From a bacterium (GTDB lineage Bacteria; Planctomycetota; Planctomycetia; Planctomycetales; Planctomycetaceae): a DNA stretch of 56,444 nucleotides. This document shows, one piece after another, positions 1 through 8,846 of this stretch. The notes under the pieces were generated by a model. It was not told where the DNA came from. It saw only the letters and a list, made by a program, of their open reading frames with translations, and ran no database searches. Location of the stretch: NCBI GenBank assembly GCA_016124895.1, contig WGMU01000095.1:1-56444 (forward strand), in the 5' to 3' direction. Numbering within the stretch: the first letter of the stretch is position 1; the number at the start of each line of letters is the position of its first letter. Made by a program: the position numbers and the translations under genes.

Positions 1-148
1 GTCTGCGTGACACCTTGAGACACACGGGGGATCGTCAATTTCACGAACGAAGGGAACACGGATTCTCGTTCGTCGATAACTCCCTCGGAAGCCAGCACTT
101 ACAGTCGCGGCGATATCCCAAAATGGCGCTGTCCAACTAAGCTGGCTG
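1..148. other. Left-edge intergenic stretch
   Basis: No convincing coding frame, terminator or RNA gene is visible between the window edge and the yidD stop codon. Short open frames here have no recognisable protein features. Confidence 0.4.
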
Positions 149-385
149 TCACGGAGGGTCGTAGCCGCCGGGGTGCCAGGGGTGGCAGCGACAGATGCGC
201 AGCGTGCCTTTCCAGGCTCCGCGGATGACGCCGTATTTGCGCACGGCTCCGATAAAATAGTTGCTGCAGGTCGGCTGAAAGCGGCACTGCTGGCCGACGA
301 TCGGACTCAGCGTGAGCTGATACAGCCGCACCAGGGCGATCAGGATCAGCGACGGCAGTTGAACGAGAAGCGACAGCAGCTTCAC
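149..385 (-). CDS. yidD: Membrane protein insertion efficiency factor YidD
   Basis: Small 78-residue protein of the YidD family, which sits at the inner face of the cytoplasmic membrane and assists YidC-dependent insertion of membrane proteins. The family pattern is clear: an amphipathic N-terminal helix (residues 1-25), then [18 protein letters not shown] with its paired cysteines, a conserved G...G spacing, and a C-terminal [15 protein letters not shown] block. Length is normal for the family. It lies 27 bp downstream of the esterase gene on the same strand and may be co-transcribed with it. yidD usually sits in the rpmH-rnpA-yidD-yidC cluster; here those partners are absent, so the gene has moved. 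Confidence 0.93.
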   Translation of the reverse strand: MKLLSLLVQLPSLILIALVRLYQLTLSPIVGQQCRFQPTCSNYFIGAVRKYGVIRGAWKGTLRICRCHPWHPGGYDPP

Positions 386-412
386 GGGGCGGCCTTATTG
401 CTCAAGCAGCTC

Positions 413-1153
413 TTATTTGCCGATCAGTTCCAGCATCTGCTCGGCGTAACGTTCGCCGAGGGTCAGTTGACTCTTCCGGTCAAAGTGAACCTTGTCGATG
501 ACGGTCAGCCCGGCAGCCGACGCGACTCCTGTGGCGGGAACAGTCTCGGGGAGTTGACGGAGCAGGCCGTTAACCGGAGCTTCGCCGTAAATCTCGCCGG
601 CGACGAACGGCAGGTTCGGCGAATTCAGGTCGGCCCGCAGCGACTCGATCACGCGCTGTAACTTGTCGAGGTACTTCGGATCGTCACGGTTAGCTTCGCC
701 CTGATGCCAGATTACCCCGTCGACTTTTAATCTCTCGACCGCCTGCAGTCGCTTCAGTGTGTTGTCGTAGAGCGGGCGACCCTTCTGCCACTCTTCGACC
801 GAAGTTCCGCCGCGGGCGTTCGAGATCAGGCCGACCGTCGTGTCGGGCAGCCTTTTTGTCAGGCCGCAAGCGAAACCGACTCCCGGACTGATGCGTTGCA
901 TACTGAGTTCCTTGCGGTCGGTCGCGAACCGATTCAGCGGACTGGTCGCCGGGATCCACTGACCGTGGTCATCGAGCAACAGGACATGGGGAATCGGCTG
1001 ATCGTCGCCCTTTTCGAGCGCCGCCCGGCCGGCCATATTCGACTGGCCAATAAGCAGAAACACGCGGTCGGGAGTTACTTTGTCCTGAGCGAAACTCGAG
1101 ACTGCAACGAGTCCGAATGCGAAAGCAAACAGCGAACAAACGAGACGACACAT
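413..1153 (-). CDS. Secreted SASA-type carbohydrate esterase
   Basis: A 246-residue protein with a signal peptide (about residues 1-22, ending SSFAQ), so it is probably exported. It matches the sialate O-acetylesterase-like (SASA, SGNH hydrolase) fold. The nucleophile motif GQSNMAGR is near residue 37, a WHQGEANRD block follows in the middle, and a late VHFD supplies the catalytic His. Such enzymes remove acetyl groups from xylans or other polysaccharides in planctomycetes. The substrate cannot be read from sequence. The ATG is preceded by AGGAG at good spacing. yidD follows 27 bp downstream. Confidence 0.85.
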   Translation of the reverse strand: MCRLVCSLFAFAFGLVAVSSFAQDKVTPDRVFLLIGQSNMAGRAALEKGDDQPIPHVLLLDDHGQWIPATSPLNRFATDRKELSMQRISPGVGFACGLTKRLPDTTVGLISNARGGTSVEEWQKGRPLYDNTLKRLQAVERLKVDGVIWHQGEANRDDPKYLDKLQRVIESLRADLNSPNLPFVAGEIYGEAPVNGLLRQLPETVPATGVASAAGLTVIDKVHFDRKSQLTLGERYAEQMLELIGK

Positions 1154-1517
1154 CGGGAAACTCCTGTGTTGACGACAGTGCCAGTCGCGGCAGGATCGTC
1201 GAGGGGCGTGAGAATCTCCAGCGAATCCGGCTTCTCAAGCGGAACGAAGTTTGGCCAGTTGCTGGCCTGTCACGATTGCGTCAGACTCCGCGCGCTTGCC
1301 CAGGGAACGGCCCGAATACGCAGATCAGGCAGTTCGAGAATTTTCTGATGCGCAGCTTTTTGAGACTCACGCGAAGGTGCAAAGACGCGAAGCTTTGCAG
1401 CGAACGCTCTTGTCATTCTTCGCAGCTTTGCGCGAGTCCAACCTGTCTGGTTGTGGCTCTGCCTCGCCGAGTCGTTGCTGTTGTCTGTGAACGGGATCGG
1501 AATCGGAGAAACGAACG
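1154..1517. other. Divergent intergenic region with a dispersed repeat
   Basis: This 364-bp gap separates the esterase (leftward) from the SDR gene (rightward) and must hold both promoters. Its right half contains an imperfect inverted repeat (1364-1439), listed separately. GGAG at 1505-1508 is the ribosome binding site of the SDR gene. No gene is evident. Confidence 0.5.
1364..1439. repeat. Dispersed imperfect inverted repeat
   Basis: The left arm begins GACTCACGCGAAGGTGCAAA and the right arm is CTTCGCAGCTTTGCGCGAGT. The two are partial reverse complements, with CTTCGC, CTTTGC and GAGTC shared in order. Read on the minus strand it would encode a short RKAAKN-type peptide, a pattern I associate with intergenic repeats in many planctomycete and cyanobacterial genomes. 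The repeat status is from recall; only the arm similarity is seen here. Confidence 0.5.
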
Positions 1518-2300
1518 ATGAAATTCGAAGGCCGCAACGCCATCGTCACCGGAGCCTCAAAAGGGATCGGCCGGGCTGTCGCGATCGAACTGGCTCGACA
1601 GGGAGCGAACGTCGGGATCAATTACTACTCAGGTACCAACGGCGCTGCCGAGGTTGCTCGCGAAGTTGAGGCGCTTGGTCGCAAGGCGATTCTGCTGCAG
1701 GGCGACGTTTCCGATCAGTCTTTTGTTGAAAGCATGGTGCAGCGCGTCGTCGACGAGTGCGGCTCGCTGGAGCATTACGTGTCCAACGCCGTGTACAGCG
1801 ACCGCGAGCGGATGATCGATGCTGACATGGCCGGCTTTCGACGTACAATCGACGTCTCGATGTGGGGTGCATTTTACGGCGTTCGAGCTGCAGCTCAGCA
1901 GATGGTCAGGCAGGGAAAAGGCGGCGCGATCACCGTCGTCAGCTCGCCGCACGCGGTAATCGCTATCCCGACAGCAATGGCTTACAACATGGCGAAGGCG
2001 GCGATCGACCATATGGCTCGCACAGCGGCCATCGAACTGGCTGAGCATCGTATCCGCGTCAACATCGTTCATCCCGGCTGGATCGACACGCCTGGCGAGC
2101 GGAAGTTTTTCTCTGAAGATCAGATTCAGGCTGGCGGGCAGAAGCTTCCCTGGGGCCGTATGGGAACGCCGGAGGAAATCGGCAAGGCGATCGTGTGGAC
2201 GCTGTCCGACGACGCGGACTACATGACGGGCAGCACGCTGACGATTGATGGAGGCGTCAGTCTACCGTGGTGGTCGAACCGCGACTCCGGCGAGATGTAA
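1518..2300 (+). CDS. SDR family NAD(P)-dependent oxidoreductase
   Basis: A 260-residue classical short-chain dehydrogenase/reductase, cytosolic. The Rossmann nucleotide-binding motif TGASKGIG lies at residues 11-18. The acidic GDV follows at about 62-64, and the catalytic Ser (about 142-143), Tyr156 and Lys160 (YNMAK) are all present. The usual NAG motif is replaced by SNA near residue 89. The C-terminal LTIDGG is typical of the FabG/glucose dehydrogenase branch. The start is supported by GGAG ten bases upstream. No pathway partner adjoins it, so the substrate is unknown. Confidence 0.9.
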   Translation: MKFEGRNAIVTGASKGIGRAVAIELARQGANVGINYYSGTNGAAEVAREVEALGRKAILLQGDVSDQSFVESMVQRVVDECGSLEHYVSNAVYSDRERMIDADMAGFRRTIDVSMWGAFYGVRAAAQQMVRQGKGGAITVVSSPHAVIAIPTAMAYNMAKAAIDHMARTAAIELAEHRIRVNIVHPGWIDTPGERKFFSEDQIQAGGQKLPWGRMGTPEEIGKAIVWTLSDDADYMTGSTLTIDGGVSLPWWSNRDSGEM

Positions 2301-2394
2301 TGTCGAGCAGACTCGGACGGCAGGTCGTTGACGCAGAGTTGCCTGCAGACACGACGGCCTGAATCGGGTTTTACTGAATCCTCAAGGTGCCGTG

Positions 2395-3645
2395 ATGAAG
2401 CTCGGAATTCTGTCGCGCAGCCCGCTGTGTTACAGCACGGCCCGGCTTAAGGAAGCCGCTGATCAGCGCGGTCACGAAGCGCGCGTGCTCGATACGCTGC
2501 GTTTCGGGATCGATCTGAAGCAGGCGGACCCGGACCTGTTCTATCGCGGCAGGCATCTGAGTGATTACGACGCTGTGCTGCCGCGTATCGGTGCGTCGAT
2601 CACGTACTTCGGTACGGCAGTCGTGCGTCAGTTCGAGCAGATGGACGTGTTCTGTGCGAACTCGGCCGCCGGAATCTCGAACTCGCGTGACAAGCTCCGC
2701 AGCCTGCAGATCCTCAGTCGCCATCAGATCGGCATTCCCCAGACGACCTTCGTGCGGCATCGCAAAGACGTCCTGCCGGCCATTGAACGCGTCGGCGGCG
2801 CGCCGATCATCATCAAGCTGATCGAAGGTACTCAGGGCGTCGGTGTCATCCTTGCCGACACGGTCAAGATTGCAGAAGCGATCATCGAGACGCTGCACAG
2901 CACCAGTCAGAATGTGCTTGTGCAGCGGTTCGTCTCCGAGAGCAGAGGTCGCGACATCCGAGCAATTGTCGTCGGCGATCGGGTTGTCGCCGCCATGCGG
3001 CGTGTCGCGAAGGGCGACGAATTTCGCAGCAATGTCCATCGCGGTGGCTCGGTCGAAGCCGTCGAAGTCACGGAAGAGTTTCAGACGACTGCGGTCCGGG
3101 CGGCTCAGATCATGGGCCTGAAAATTGCCGGAGTCGACATGCTCGAAAGCAACGCAGGTCCGCAGGTCATGGAGGTCAATTCATCGCCGGGACTGGAAGG
3201 TGTGGAAGCGGCGACCGGACTCGACGTTGCCGGAGCGATCATCGACTACATCTCCGCTCAGGTTGACTTTCCCGAACTCGATATCCGTCAGCGTTTGACG
3301 GTCAGTCGTGGTTACGGCGTGACGGAACTGTATGTTCCTGAAGGTTCCGAGTTTGTCGGTCGCACAATTCGCGACTCGGCCCTGCGTGATCGCGACATCA
3401 ACGTCCTCACTCTGTACCGCGGCACGACTGTTATTCCGAATCCTCGTTCCGATCGCGAACTCGAACCAAACGATCGGCTGCTGTGTTTCGGAAAGCTCGA
3501 AGCGATGCGCGATCTGATTCCGCCAAAGGTTCGCAAGTCGCGACGGCCGAAGGTGCAGAAACTCACGGAATCGGAAGTTGCGGACGTGTCGGACCTGCCC
3601 GTGTCTTCGTTCGCAGATCGAATCCCGGCGGACGTTGAGCCATGA
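2395..3645 (+). CDS. RimK-like ATP-grasp ligase with C-terminal TrkA_C domain
   Basis: 416 residues. Residues 1 to about 290 form a RimK-type ATP-grasp ligase: an N-terminal pre-ATP-grasp domain, PIIIKLIEGTQGVGV (lysine and glycine loop for ATP), and the metal-binding end VMEVNSSPGLEG. RimK-family enzymes add glutamate to a carboxyl end, classically of ribosomal protein S6. Residues about 312-375 form a TrkA_C (RCK_C) domain (ELYVPEGSEFVGRTI ... NDRLLCFG), a small ligand-binding module better known from potassium channels. A GTG lies directly before the ATG; I chose the ATG at 2395, with AAGG upstream. The stop overlaps the next gene as ATGA, so translation is likely coupled. The C-terminal 40 residues are charged and look disordered. 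Confidence 0.88.
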   Translation: MKLGILSRSPLCYSTARLKEAADQRGHEARVLDTLRFGIDLKQADPDLFYRGRHLSDYDAVLPRIGASITYFGTAVVRQFEQMDVFCANSAAGISNSRDKLRSLQILSRHQIGIPQTTFVRHRKDVLPAIERVGGAPIIIKLIEGTQGVGVILADTVKIAEAIIETLHSTSQNVLVQRFVSESRGRDIRAIVVGDRVVAAMRRVAKGDEFRSNVHRGGSVEAVEVTEEFQTTAVRAAQIMGLKIAGVDMLESNAGPQVMEVNSSPGLEGVEAATGLDVAGAIIDYISAQVDFPELDIRQRLTVSRGYGVTELYVPEGSEFVGRTIRDSALRDRDINVLTLYRGTTVIPNPRSDRELEPNDRLLCFGKLEAMRDLIPPKVRKSRRPKVQKLTESEVADVSDLPVSSFADRIPADVEP

Positions 3646-4787
3646 GTGGCAAACCGCGACTGGAACGTCGCGAGAAGCGACCGATCGGTGAGTGGAACGG
3701 CGAAACGATCGCCGCAGGCGAATCCCGCGATCTGGTCCTGACGATCGGTGAAAACCACAGCGGTGCTGACGTCGCAATTCCGGTTCATGTCAGACGCGGC
3801 CAGCAGGAGGGGCCTGTCGTTTTCGTCACCGCGGCACTGCACGGCGATGAGATTAACGGTACGGGAACCGTCCGCTCGCTGATTCTGGACGAGACTCTGC
3901 AGTTGGAACGCGGTGCGCTGATCCTCGTCCCGGTGGTCAACGTGCCTGGCTTCGATCGTCACAGCCGCTACCTGCCTGACCGGCGCGATCTCAACCGTTG
4001 TTTTCCCGGTAGTGCGACCGGCAGCCTGGCGAGTCGAATGGCGCGAATCGTGTTCGACGAGATTGTCAGTCGCAGTGACTTCGGAATTGATCTCCATACG
4101 GCGGCAGTACGGCGAACCAATTACCCGAACGTGCGCGGCGATCTGGCAATCTCGGAGGTCGAGCGGCTGGCCACTGCCTTTGGGTGCGAGTTCATTCTTA
4201 ACAGTGCGGGGCCGAAGGGGTCCTTCCGCCGCGAAGCCTGCCGCGCCGGCTGCCCGACGATCGTGCTGGAAGCCGGCGAGGTCTGGAAAGTCGAACCGTC
4301 AATTGTCGAATCTGCGGTCCATGGTGTGCGTAACGTTCTGTCAGAGCTGGGACTGATCACTGGGGATCTCAAACGGCCGCCGTTTCAGAAGACGCTTGAC
4401 CGAACGAAATGGATTCGCGCCGAGCGTGGCGGCTTTCTGCACTTTCATGTCGCGCCCGGCGAGACGGTCAAAGCCGGCCAGCCGCTGGCGACCAACACAA
4501 GCCTGCTCGGCCGTGAGCAGAATGTCCTCACCGCGCCGTTCGACGCCATCGTCATTGGTATGACGACTCTGCCGACAGTCGGGCCTGGCGAGCCCGTTTG
4601 TAACCTCGGCCACCTGATGCGCGGACGTCGGAAGATCGAAAGGATTATCGAGTCGCTGCCCGAAGGCCATCTGCACGATCGTGTCATTGGCGACCTGGCG
4701 TCGAATGTGATGGTCGTTGAGCCTGGACCGTCGACCGACTCACCGTCCAATTCCACTGACTATCCGCCAGCCGCGACTGGTCAATGA
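3642..4787 (+). CDS. AstE/AspA-like zinc deacylase (succinylglutamate desuccinylase family)
   Basis: A 381-residue metallo-carboxypeptidase-like protein. The zinc motif HGDE follows ALHGDEINGTG near residue 67. RDLNRCFPG and a later DLHT (about residue 151) match the AstE/aspartoacylase family, which cleaves N-acyl amino acids. The ATG overlaps the stop of the RimK-like gene by four bases. The pairing of an amino-acid ligase with a deacylase suggests they add and remove, or process, the same acyl/peptidyl group. Residues 260-340 resemble a lipoyl-like beta domain seen at the C-terminus of this subfamily. Substrate unknown. Confidence 0.87.
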   Translation: MSGKPRLERREKRPIGEWNGETIAAGESRDLVLTIGENHSGADVAIPVHVRRGQQEGPVVFVTAALHGDEINGTGTVRSLILDETLQLERGALILVPVVNVPGFDRHSRYLPDRRDLNRCFPGSATGSLASRMARIVFDEIVSRSDFGIDLHTAAVRRTNYPNVRGDLAISEVERLATAFGCEFILNSAGPKGSFRREACRAGCPTIVLEAGEVWKVEPSIVESAVHGVRNVLSELGLITGDLKRPPFQKTLDRTKWIRAERGGFLHFHVAPGETVKAGQPLATNTSLLGREQNVLTAPFDAIVIGMTTLPTVGPGEPVCNLGHLMRGRRKIERIIESLPEGHLHDRVIGDLASNVMVVEPGPSTDSPSNSTDYPPAATGQ

Positions 4788-4918
4788 GTCGATGCCGGAT
4801 CAGGCCTGTGCCGCTCGAACTCTCCGCGGCACAACGACGACCGCTACGTCACACCGGATTGTCAGCTTCTCTCCACCTGCTCAACGTTCATGCTCAATGC
4901 CCGCAGAAACGTGCTTGC

Positions 4919-4940
4919 TGTCGGGGGCTCGCTCCCGACA
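4919..4940. repeat. REP-like palindrome
   Basis: TGTCGGG (4919-4925) pairs perfectly with CCCGACA (4934-4940) across an 8-base loop. It lies in the 210-bp gap after the deacylase gene. It has no T-tract, so it is more like a dispersed repetitive palindrome than a terminator. Confidence 0.45.
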
Positions 4941-4997
4941 CGATGACTCAGCGGCCCCCGTCTCTTGAGGGAACGCCGCTGACTTTGAGGATGTGAC

Positions 4998-5426
4998 ATG
5001 CCGTTGCGGAAACGATTGATAATGCTGCTCCTGACAGCCGGCTCCGGAGCCTGCGCCTTGAACGTCGCGCGTTCAGTGCAGGCGAGCGATGCTGTCTGGC
5101 GAGCGACTCGCCCGCTGCACGTGTCCGCAGTGGGCGTTGTCCCGCTTCAGTCGGCACCGCAACCTCGACGTCGTATTTCGGTCCCTGCGGGGAGTGAAAC
5201 TCCGCAAGCCCAGAGAACCGACCGCCTGCGTCAGTTGCGCGTTGACCTGAACGTGGCTCGCGCCGGAGTTCGCTACTTTGAAAGTCGAATGAACTCGTAT
5301 CGCCGCTTTCGCTACAGCGATGGAATGCTGAAACCCATTGCCCAGACCGAACTGGCTCTCGAGGTCGCCCGTCAGACTGTCACGCTAATCGAAGCCGAAC
5401 TGCGCCGTGCCAGTCGACCGTTCTGA
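4998..5426 (+). CDS. Small secreted protein of unknown function
   Basis: 142 residues, not recognised. A basic N-terminus (MPLRKR) followed by a hydrophobic stretch (about 8-22) reads as a signal peptide or anchor, with possible cleavage near VQAS. The middle is Pro/Arg-rich and probably flexible. The C-terminal half (about 75-138) is a predicted helical, charged segment rich in Arg, Leu and Glu. GAGG seven bases before the ATG supports the start. It may be transcribed with the upstream deacylase gene, but 210 bp and a palindrome lie between. Confidence 0.65.
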   Translation: MPLRKRLIMLLLTAGSGACALNVARSVQASDAVWRATRPLHVSAVGVVPLQSAPQPRRRISVPAGSETPQAQRTDRLRQLRVDLNVARAGVRYFESRMNSYRRFRYSDGMLKPIAQTELALEVARQTVTLIEAELRRASRPF

Positions 5427-5610
5427 CGCGACCTGCGACCTGTTCTTACAACTGGCGGTACGACATCGGGGCAACTGTCCTGAAAGTCTGTGCCGGCGCA
5501 ACGCCGCGGAGTCTCGCATTCTTCAGCACTGCCCGCTGAAAGCGGTCTCAGCCAGCGTCTGCTGATACCGCACCCGTCCCGGCTGCGCCGTCGACGGAAT
5601 CCGGCCCCTG

Positions 5611-5649
5611 CCAAACAAAAACAGCCCCGACGCTGCACGTCGAGGCTGT
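5611..5649 (-). terminator. Rho-independent terminator of the 593-residue secreted protein gene
   Basis: On the minus strand a 12-bp stem (5649-5638 with 5632-5621, one mismatch, five-base loop) is followed by TTTTT-G-TTT-GG. It lies 29 bp after the stop codon of the leftward gene. Confidence 0.85.
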
Positions 5650-5678
5650 GAAAGCCTTCAGTCAAAACTGATCGAATA

Positions 5679-7460
5679 CTACTGGCGCGGAACGACCGGG
5701 AAGAAGCCCGCGCCTCCGCGTTTGCCGAAGGGTTCGATCCTTGATGGATCGATTGCACCGAGCGAACTACCACCGATCATGTTCGCAAACAGTCCATAGT
5801 TGCCTGCGTCCTGAGCCTTAAAGTTATCCGGCACGAAACTGCCGAACATGTTACCCAGTCCGAAGACAGCATTATTCTGAAGGGTGAAGTCTGTTGAGTA
5901 TTCGGCAAACGACGAGATGATCATCTGCCATCGTCTCTGATCCGTTTGAGCCGTTGTCGGCGTTCCTGTCTCGGGAACGTTTCGTACTTCAAGGTCTCCA
6001 TTGAGCGCGGCCAGTGCCAGTGCTCCGTTATTAGTAAGAGCGTTCAGTAGAAGAATTCCATTACCGGCATTTCCGTCGCCGTCCAGGTCAAACAGAGGGC
6101 CTCGCTGTGGCCGACGGGCTCGATCAAGTGCAAGCGACAGAGTGTTTGGATCGATTGCGATTGAAGTGTCGAAGAAGTCGGCGGTGTGGAACAGGGTTTC
6201 CTGGAAGAAGGCTCGGCCGAGGTACTGCATGAAAGGATTGTCCGGCTCACCAAAAATCGTCTGCTGGTTGTTGAAGAAGGCTCGGTCTTCATCCGTTGTG
6301 CCTGGCACCTGTGTGTTATTCAGAAACTGAAGCGGTACTTCATTATCTTCGGTCCACAGCAGCGGAAGTGTCTGGCGTCCCAGATAGTCAACAGTCTGCC
6401 CGTCTGCCTGATCCTTCAACCGGTCGAGATGGAAGTGAGAATCAGAATTTGAGAAGCCGGCCTGGCGCACAAGTCGATCGGCACCACGGGTTGAATTGAA
6501 GCTCAAACCCGAAACGCTGTTCAACTCGTTCTGAACCAGACCATCCAGCGGAGTGAAATCTGCCTGACCCGGCATCCAGATCGTGTTGATATCGGCGAAG
6601 TCCCGCTGGTAAGTGATGATCTGACCGGTGGTTCGCAGATTCGCAGCCAGACCCGGTGTGAATCCGCTCAAGGAATCCCGGATGGCCTGGTATGTCATCA
6701 GAACGCGGTCATACCGAGCAGGATCGCCCTGCTTCTCAAATCGAACGACGCGGTAGACCGGAACATTGTTCATGGTCGTTGCGTTCATCGGCGTGCCGAA
6801 GGTGGCTTCGGCCAGAAGCATCTGATTTGCGCCGTCGTCGTCGTGAATGATCTGCTTGATCTGCGCGACGAACCCGGTCGGAGTGGCCAGCGTCGCGTCG
6901 CCCACGTAAACAAAATCATTCACGTTGACCTGAGCAGGAGTATTCGGTGTCGACTGATCCGGAAAGTCAAGCTGAACCAGACCCGTGGTCGCACTGATCG
7001 AAACATTGGCCAGACCGGACAGTGGAACGGGCGCGGTTACAGCGACGTCTCGCGGAGTGCCGGGGTTTCCGAACACCGAGTTAAACTGAGTGTTCTGACC
7101 CGACAGAATTGACTCACGATTTGACTGCAGAAACTCGATCGCCAGCTCAACCTGCTGCAGCGCTGCCATATGGTTCAGAATGATGCTGCGTGCAGCGTCC
7201 GTCAGCCGTGGGTCGCTGAAGTAACTTTCGTTGACTGTCTCCGTCAGGCTCACACGCATCGGGTCCAGAATGGCGTCGAACTGAAACTGAACGTCGGGCA
7301 GAACGACGTTGCTCAGTCGAGTCGGAATATCTGGCCGGCCAACCGGGTCGCCGACGTCCGGCGTTGGATTTGTTACGTCCGCGGGTGTCTGAGCATAAGC
7401 CGCCAGTGGCAGGCTTAACGAAACTGCGAACGCGGTCAGGACACAGAAGAGTTGCCGCAT
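5679..7460 (-). CDS. Secreted protein of unknown function, 593 residues
   Basis: I do not recognise this family. A clear Sec signal peptide occupies residues 1-23 (ending AAYAQ). The mature part is Asn/Gln/Thr-rich with little Lys, as in exported planctomycete proteins. A single DLDGDGNAGNG stretch near residue 465 looks like a dockerin/EF-hand-type calcium loop. SNSDSHFHLDRLKDQADG near residue 345 contains a HxH pair that might bind metal. A cluster of Gly at the C-terminus (GKRGGAGFF) is odd. The gene is monocistronic: its own terminator lies downstream and a 254-bp gap upstream holds the promoter. Confidence 0.7.
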   Translation of the reverse strand: MRQLFCVLTAFAVSLSLPLAAYAQTPADVTNPTPDVGDPVGRPDIPTRLSNVVLPDVQFQFDAILDPMRVSLTETVNESYFSDPRLTDAARSIILNHMAALQQVELAIEFLQSNRESILSGQNTQFNSVFGNPGTPRDVAVTAPVPLSGLANVSISATTGLVQLDFPDQSTPNTPAQVNVNDFVYVGDATLATPTGFVAQIKQIIHDDDGANQMLLAEATFGTPMNATTMNNVPVYRVVRFEKQGDPARYDRVLMTYQAIRDSLSGFTPGLAANLRTTGQIITYQRDFADINTIWMPGQADFTPLDGLVQNELNSVSGLSFNSTRGADRLVRQAGFSNSDSHFHLDRLKDQADGQTVDYLGRQTLPLLWTEDNEVPLQFLNNTQVPGTTDEDRAFFNNQQTIFGEPDNPFMQYLGRAFFQETLFHTADFFDTSIAIDPNTLSLALDRARRPQRGPLFDLDGDGNAGNGILLLNALTNNGALALAALNGDLEVRNVPETGTPTTAQTDQRRWQMIISSFAEYSTDFTLQNNAVFGLGNMFGSFVPDNFKAQDAGNYGLFANMIGGSSLGAIDPSRIEPFGKRGGAGFFPVVPRQ

Positions 7461-7714
7461 GAATTCACCTGGTTCTGGTCAAGATGAGAGGCCCGGCTGA
7501 AACGCTGCGGGCGGGCGAGAGAGCTGATCCGTGCCCTGAAGTTTACACGTCGACGCGGAAATTTACCGATCCGCTACTCCCGCGGTCAAAGAGATTCTGC
7601 ATCCCCGGAGGCGGGGGCCTGACTTAACTGACAGAGGAACCTGTCAATGCCGCACGTTGTTGCCGGTCGTTAACACTCAGCACCATTGGCGCCAGACGCC
7701 GTCACCGAAACAGC

Positions 7715-8701
7715 TCACTCTTCATCGACAGGCAAACCGCACACCGAGAGCAGCGTTTCCTGAACCGTCAGATCGTGCTCGTAACCGTACTCGCTGTCTT
7801 TTTCACCGCGGATGATCCTGGCCAGATCGGCGGCGTCGCCAACGTATCTCGGGTAGCTGCCAATCTCGATGGTCTGGTAACCGCGATTGTACTTGCCTCG
7901 ATCCCGTGAAAATGCAACGCGGACATTCGGCCGATCGAGCGGTTCGATGTGCAGAGTGCCCTCCGTCCCGCAGACGACGAAGTGTCGCCGCGAAAAGCCT
8001 TCGACTTCCAGCGCCGACGATTTCACCGTCGCCAGTGCCCGCGGGTATTCGAGCACCGCCAGCATGTTGTCATGCAGGCCGTCGTTCACTTTCTCGAAGT
8101 GCTGCGAGAAGCCGTGAACAGCAGTCGGCTTGCCGAGCACGCCGATGGTCAGGTCGAGAATGTGGCAGCCGAGTTCAAACAGAATGCCACCCGGATACTC
8201 GGCCAGCCCGCGACGTGACGCCGGCGGGACGACCTTGCTCATGACCGTGTGGACTTCAAACGGCTCACCCAGCCAGCCTTTTTTGAGGAAGTCCCGCATC
8301 AGCAGCACGGCCGGATTGAAGCGGTACATGTACCCCATTTGCACCGCCAGGTGCTTCTTCGCCGCCTCGTCGAGAATCCGTTTGAACTGTGGCAGTGATT
8401 CGCCCGCCGGCTTGTCGAGATGGATGTGCTTGCCGGCCGCGATGCAGACCTCGGCATTGTCGAGCAGTTCTCGAACAGGCGTCTCGACACCGACGACCTG
8501 CAGCCCCGGCGAATTGAGCAGCTCCTCGCGAGTCATCTGCTTCAGGTCGCGATAGTCATCGCTGTCCTTGACCCGCTGCCATTGAGCATCGTCCGGCTCA
8601 ACGACGCCCACGACCTCGTAGTCCTCCGACTGCCGGTACACGGCAATCTTGTTCGCGTGAGCGTGACTTGTGCCAATCTGCCCGTACTTGATGCGACTCA
8701 C
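7715..8701 (-). CDS. Gfo/Idh/MocA family oxidoreductase
   Basis: 328 residues from the GTG at 8701, chosen because AAGGAG lies seven bases upstream; the frame stays open for 49 more codons but that part has no family likeness. The N-terminus carries a Rossmann fold (KYGQIGTSHAHA) and the family LDKPAGES motif (canonical EKP) near residue 100. The C-terminal part is the GFO_IDH_MocA beta-sheet domain. Such enzymes oxidise or reduce sugars and inositols with NAD(P). There is no signal peptide, so it is cytosolic. Substrate unknown. Confidence 0.88.
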   Translation of the reverse strand: MSRIKYGQIGTSHAHANKIAVYRQSEDYEVVGVVEPDDAQWQRVKDSDDYRDLKQMTREELLNSPGLQVVGVETPVRELLDNAEVCIAAGKHIHLDKPAGESLPQFKRILDEAAKKHLAVQMGYMYRFNPAVLLMRDFLKKGWLGEPFEVHTVMSKVVPPASRRGLAEYPGGILFELGCHILDLTIGVLGKPTAVHGFSQHFEKVNDGLHDNMLAVLEYPRALATVKSSALEVEGFSRRHFVVCGTEGTLHIEPLDRPNVRVAFSRDRGKYNRGYQTIEIGSYPRYVGDAADLARIIRGEKDSEYGYEHDLTVQETLLSVCGLPVDEE

Positions 8702-8846
8702 GATGATCTCCTTCAAACGTGCTGGCCGAAAGCGAAAGCAGGTTGGCAGACGGAACCGTGGCTCGCAATAATCGCCACCGATGCGAACGCATCTCCCTCC
8801 GCGTTTCCCGCCCCTTTGACTCCTCTCTCCTTCCGGAGTCCTCGCC

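Noticed and set aside
4784-4996. Small rightward frame between the deacylase and the small secreted protein
   Set aside because: It spans a REP-like palindrome, lacks a ribosome binding site and has an arginine/serine/proline-rich composition typical of out-of-frame GC-rich DNA.
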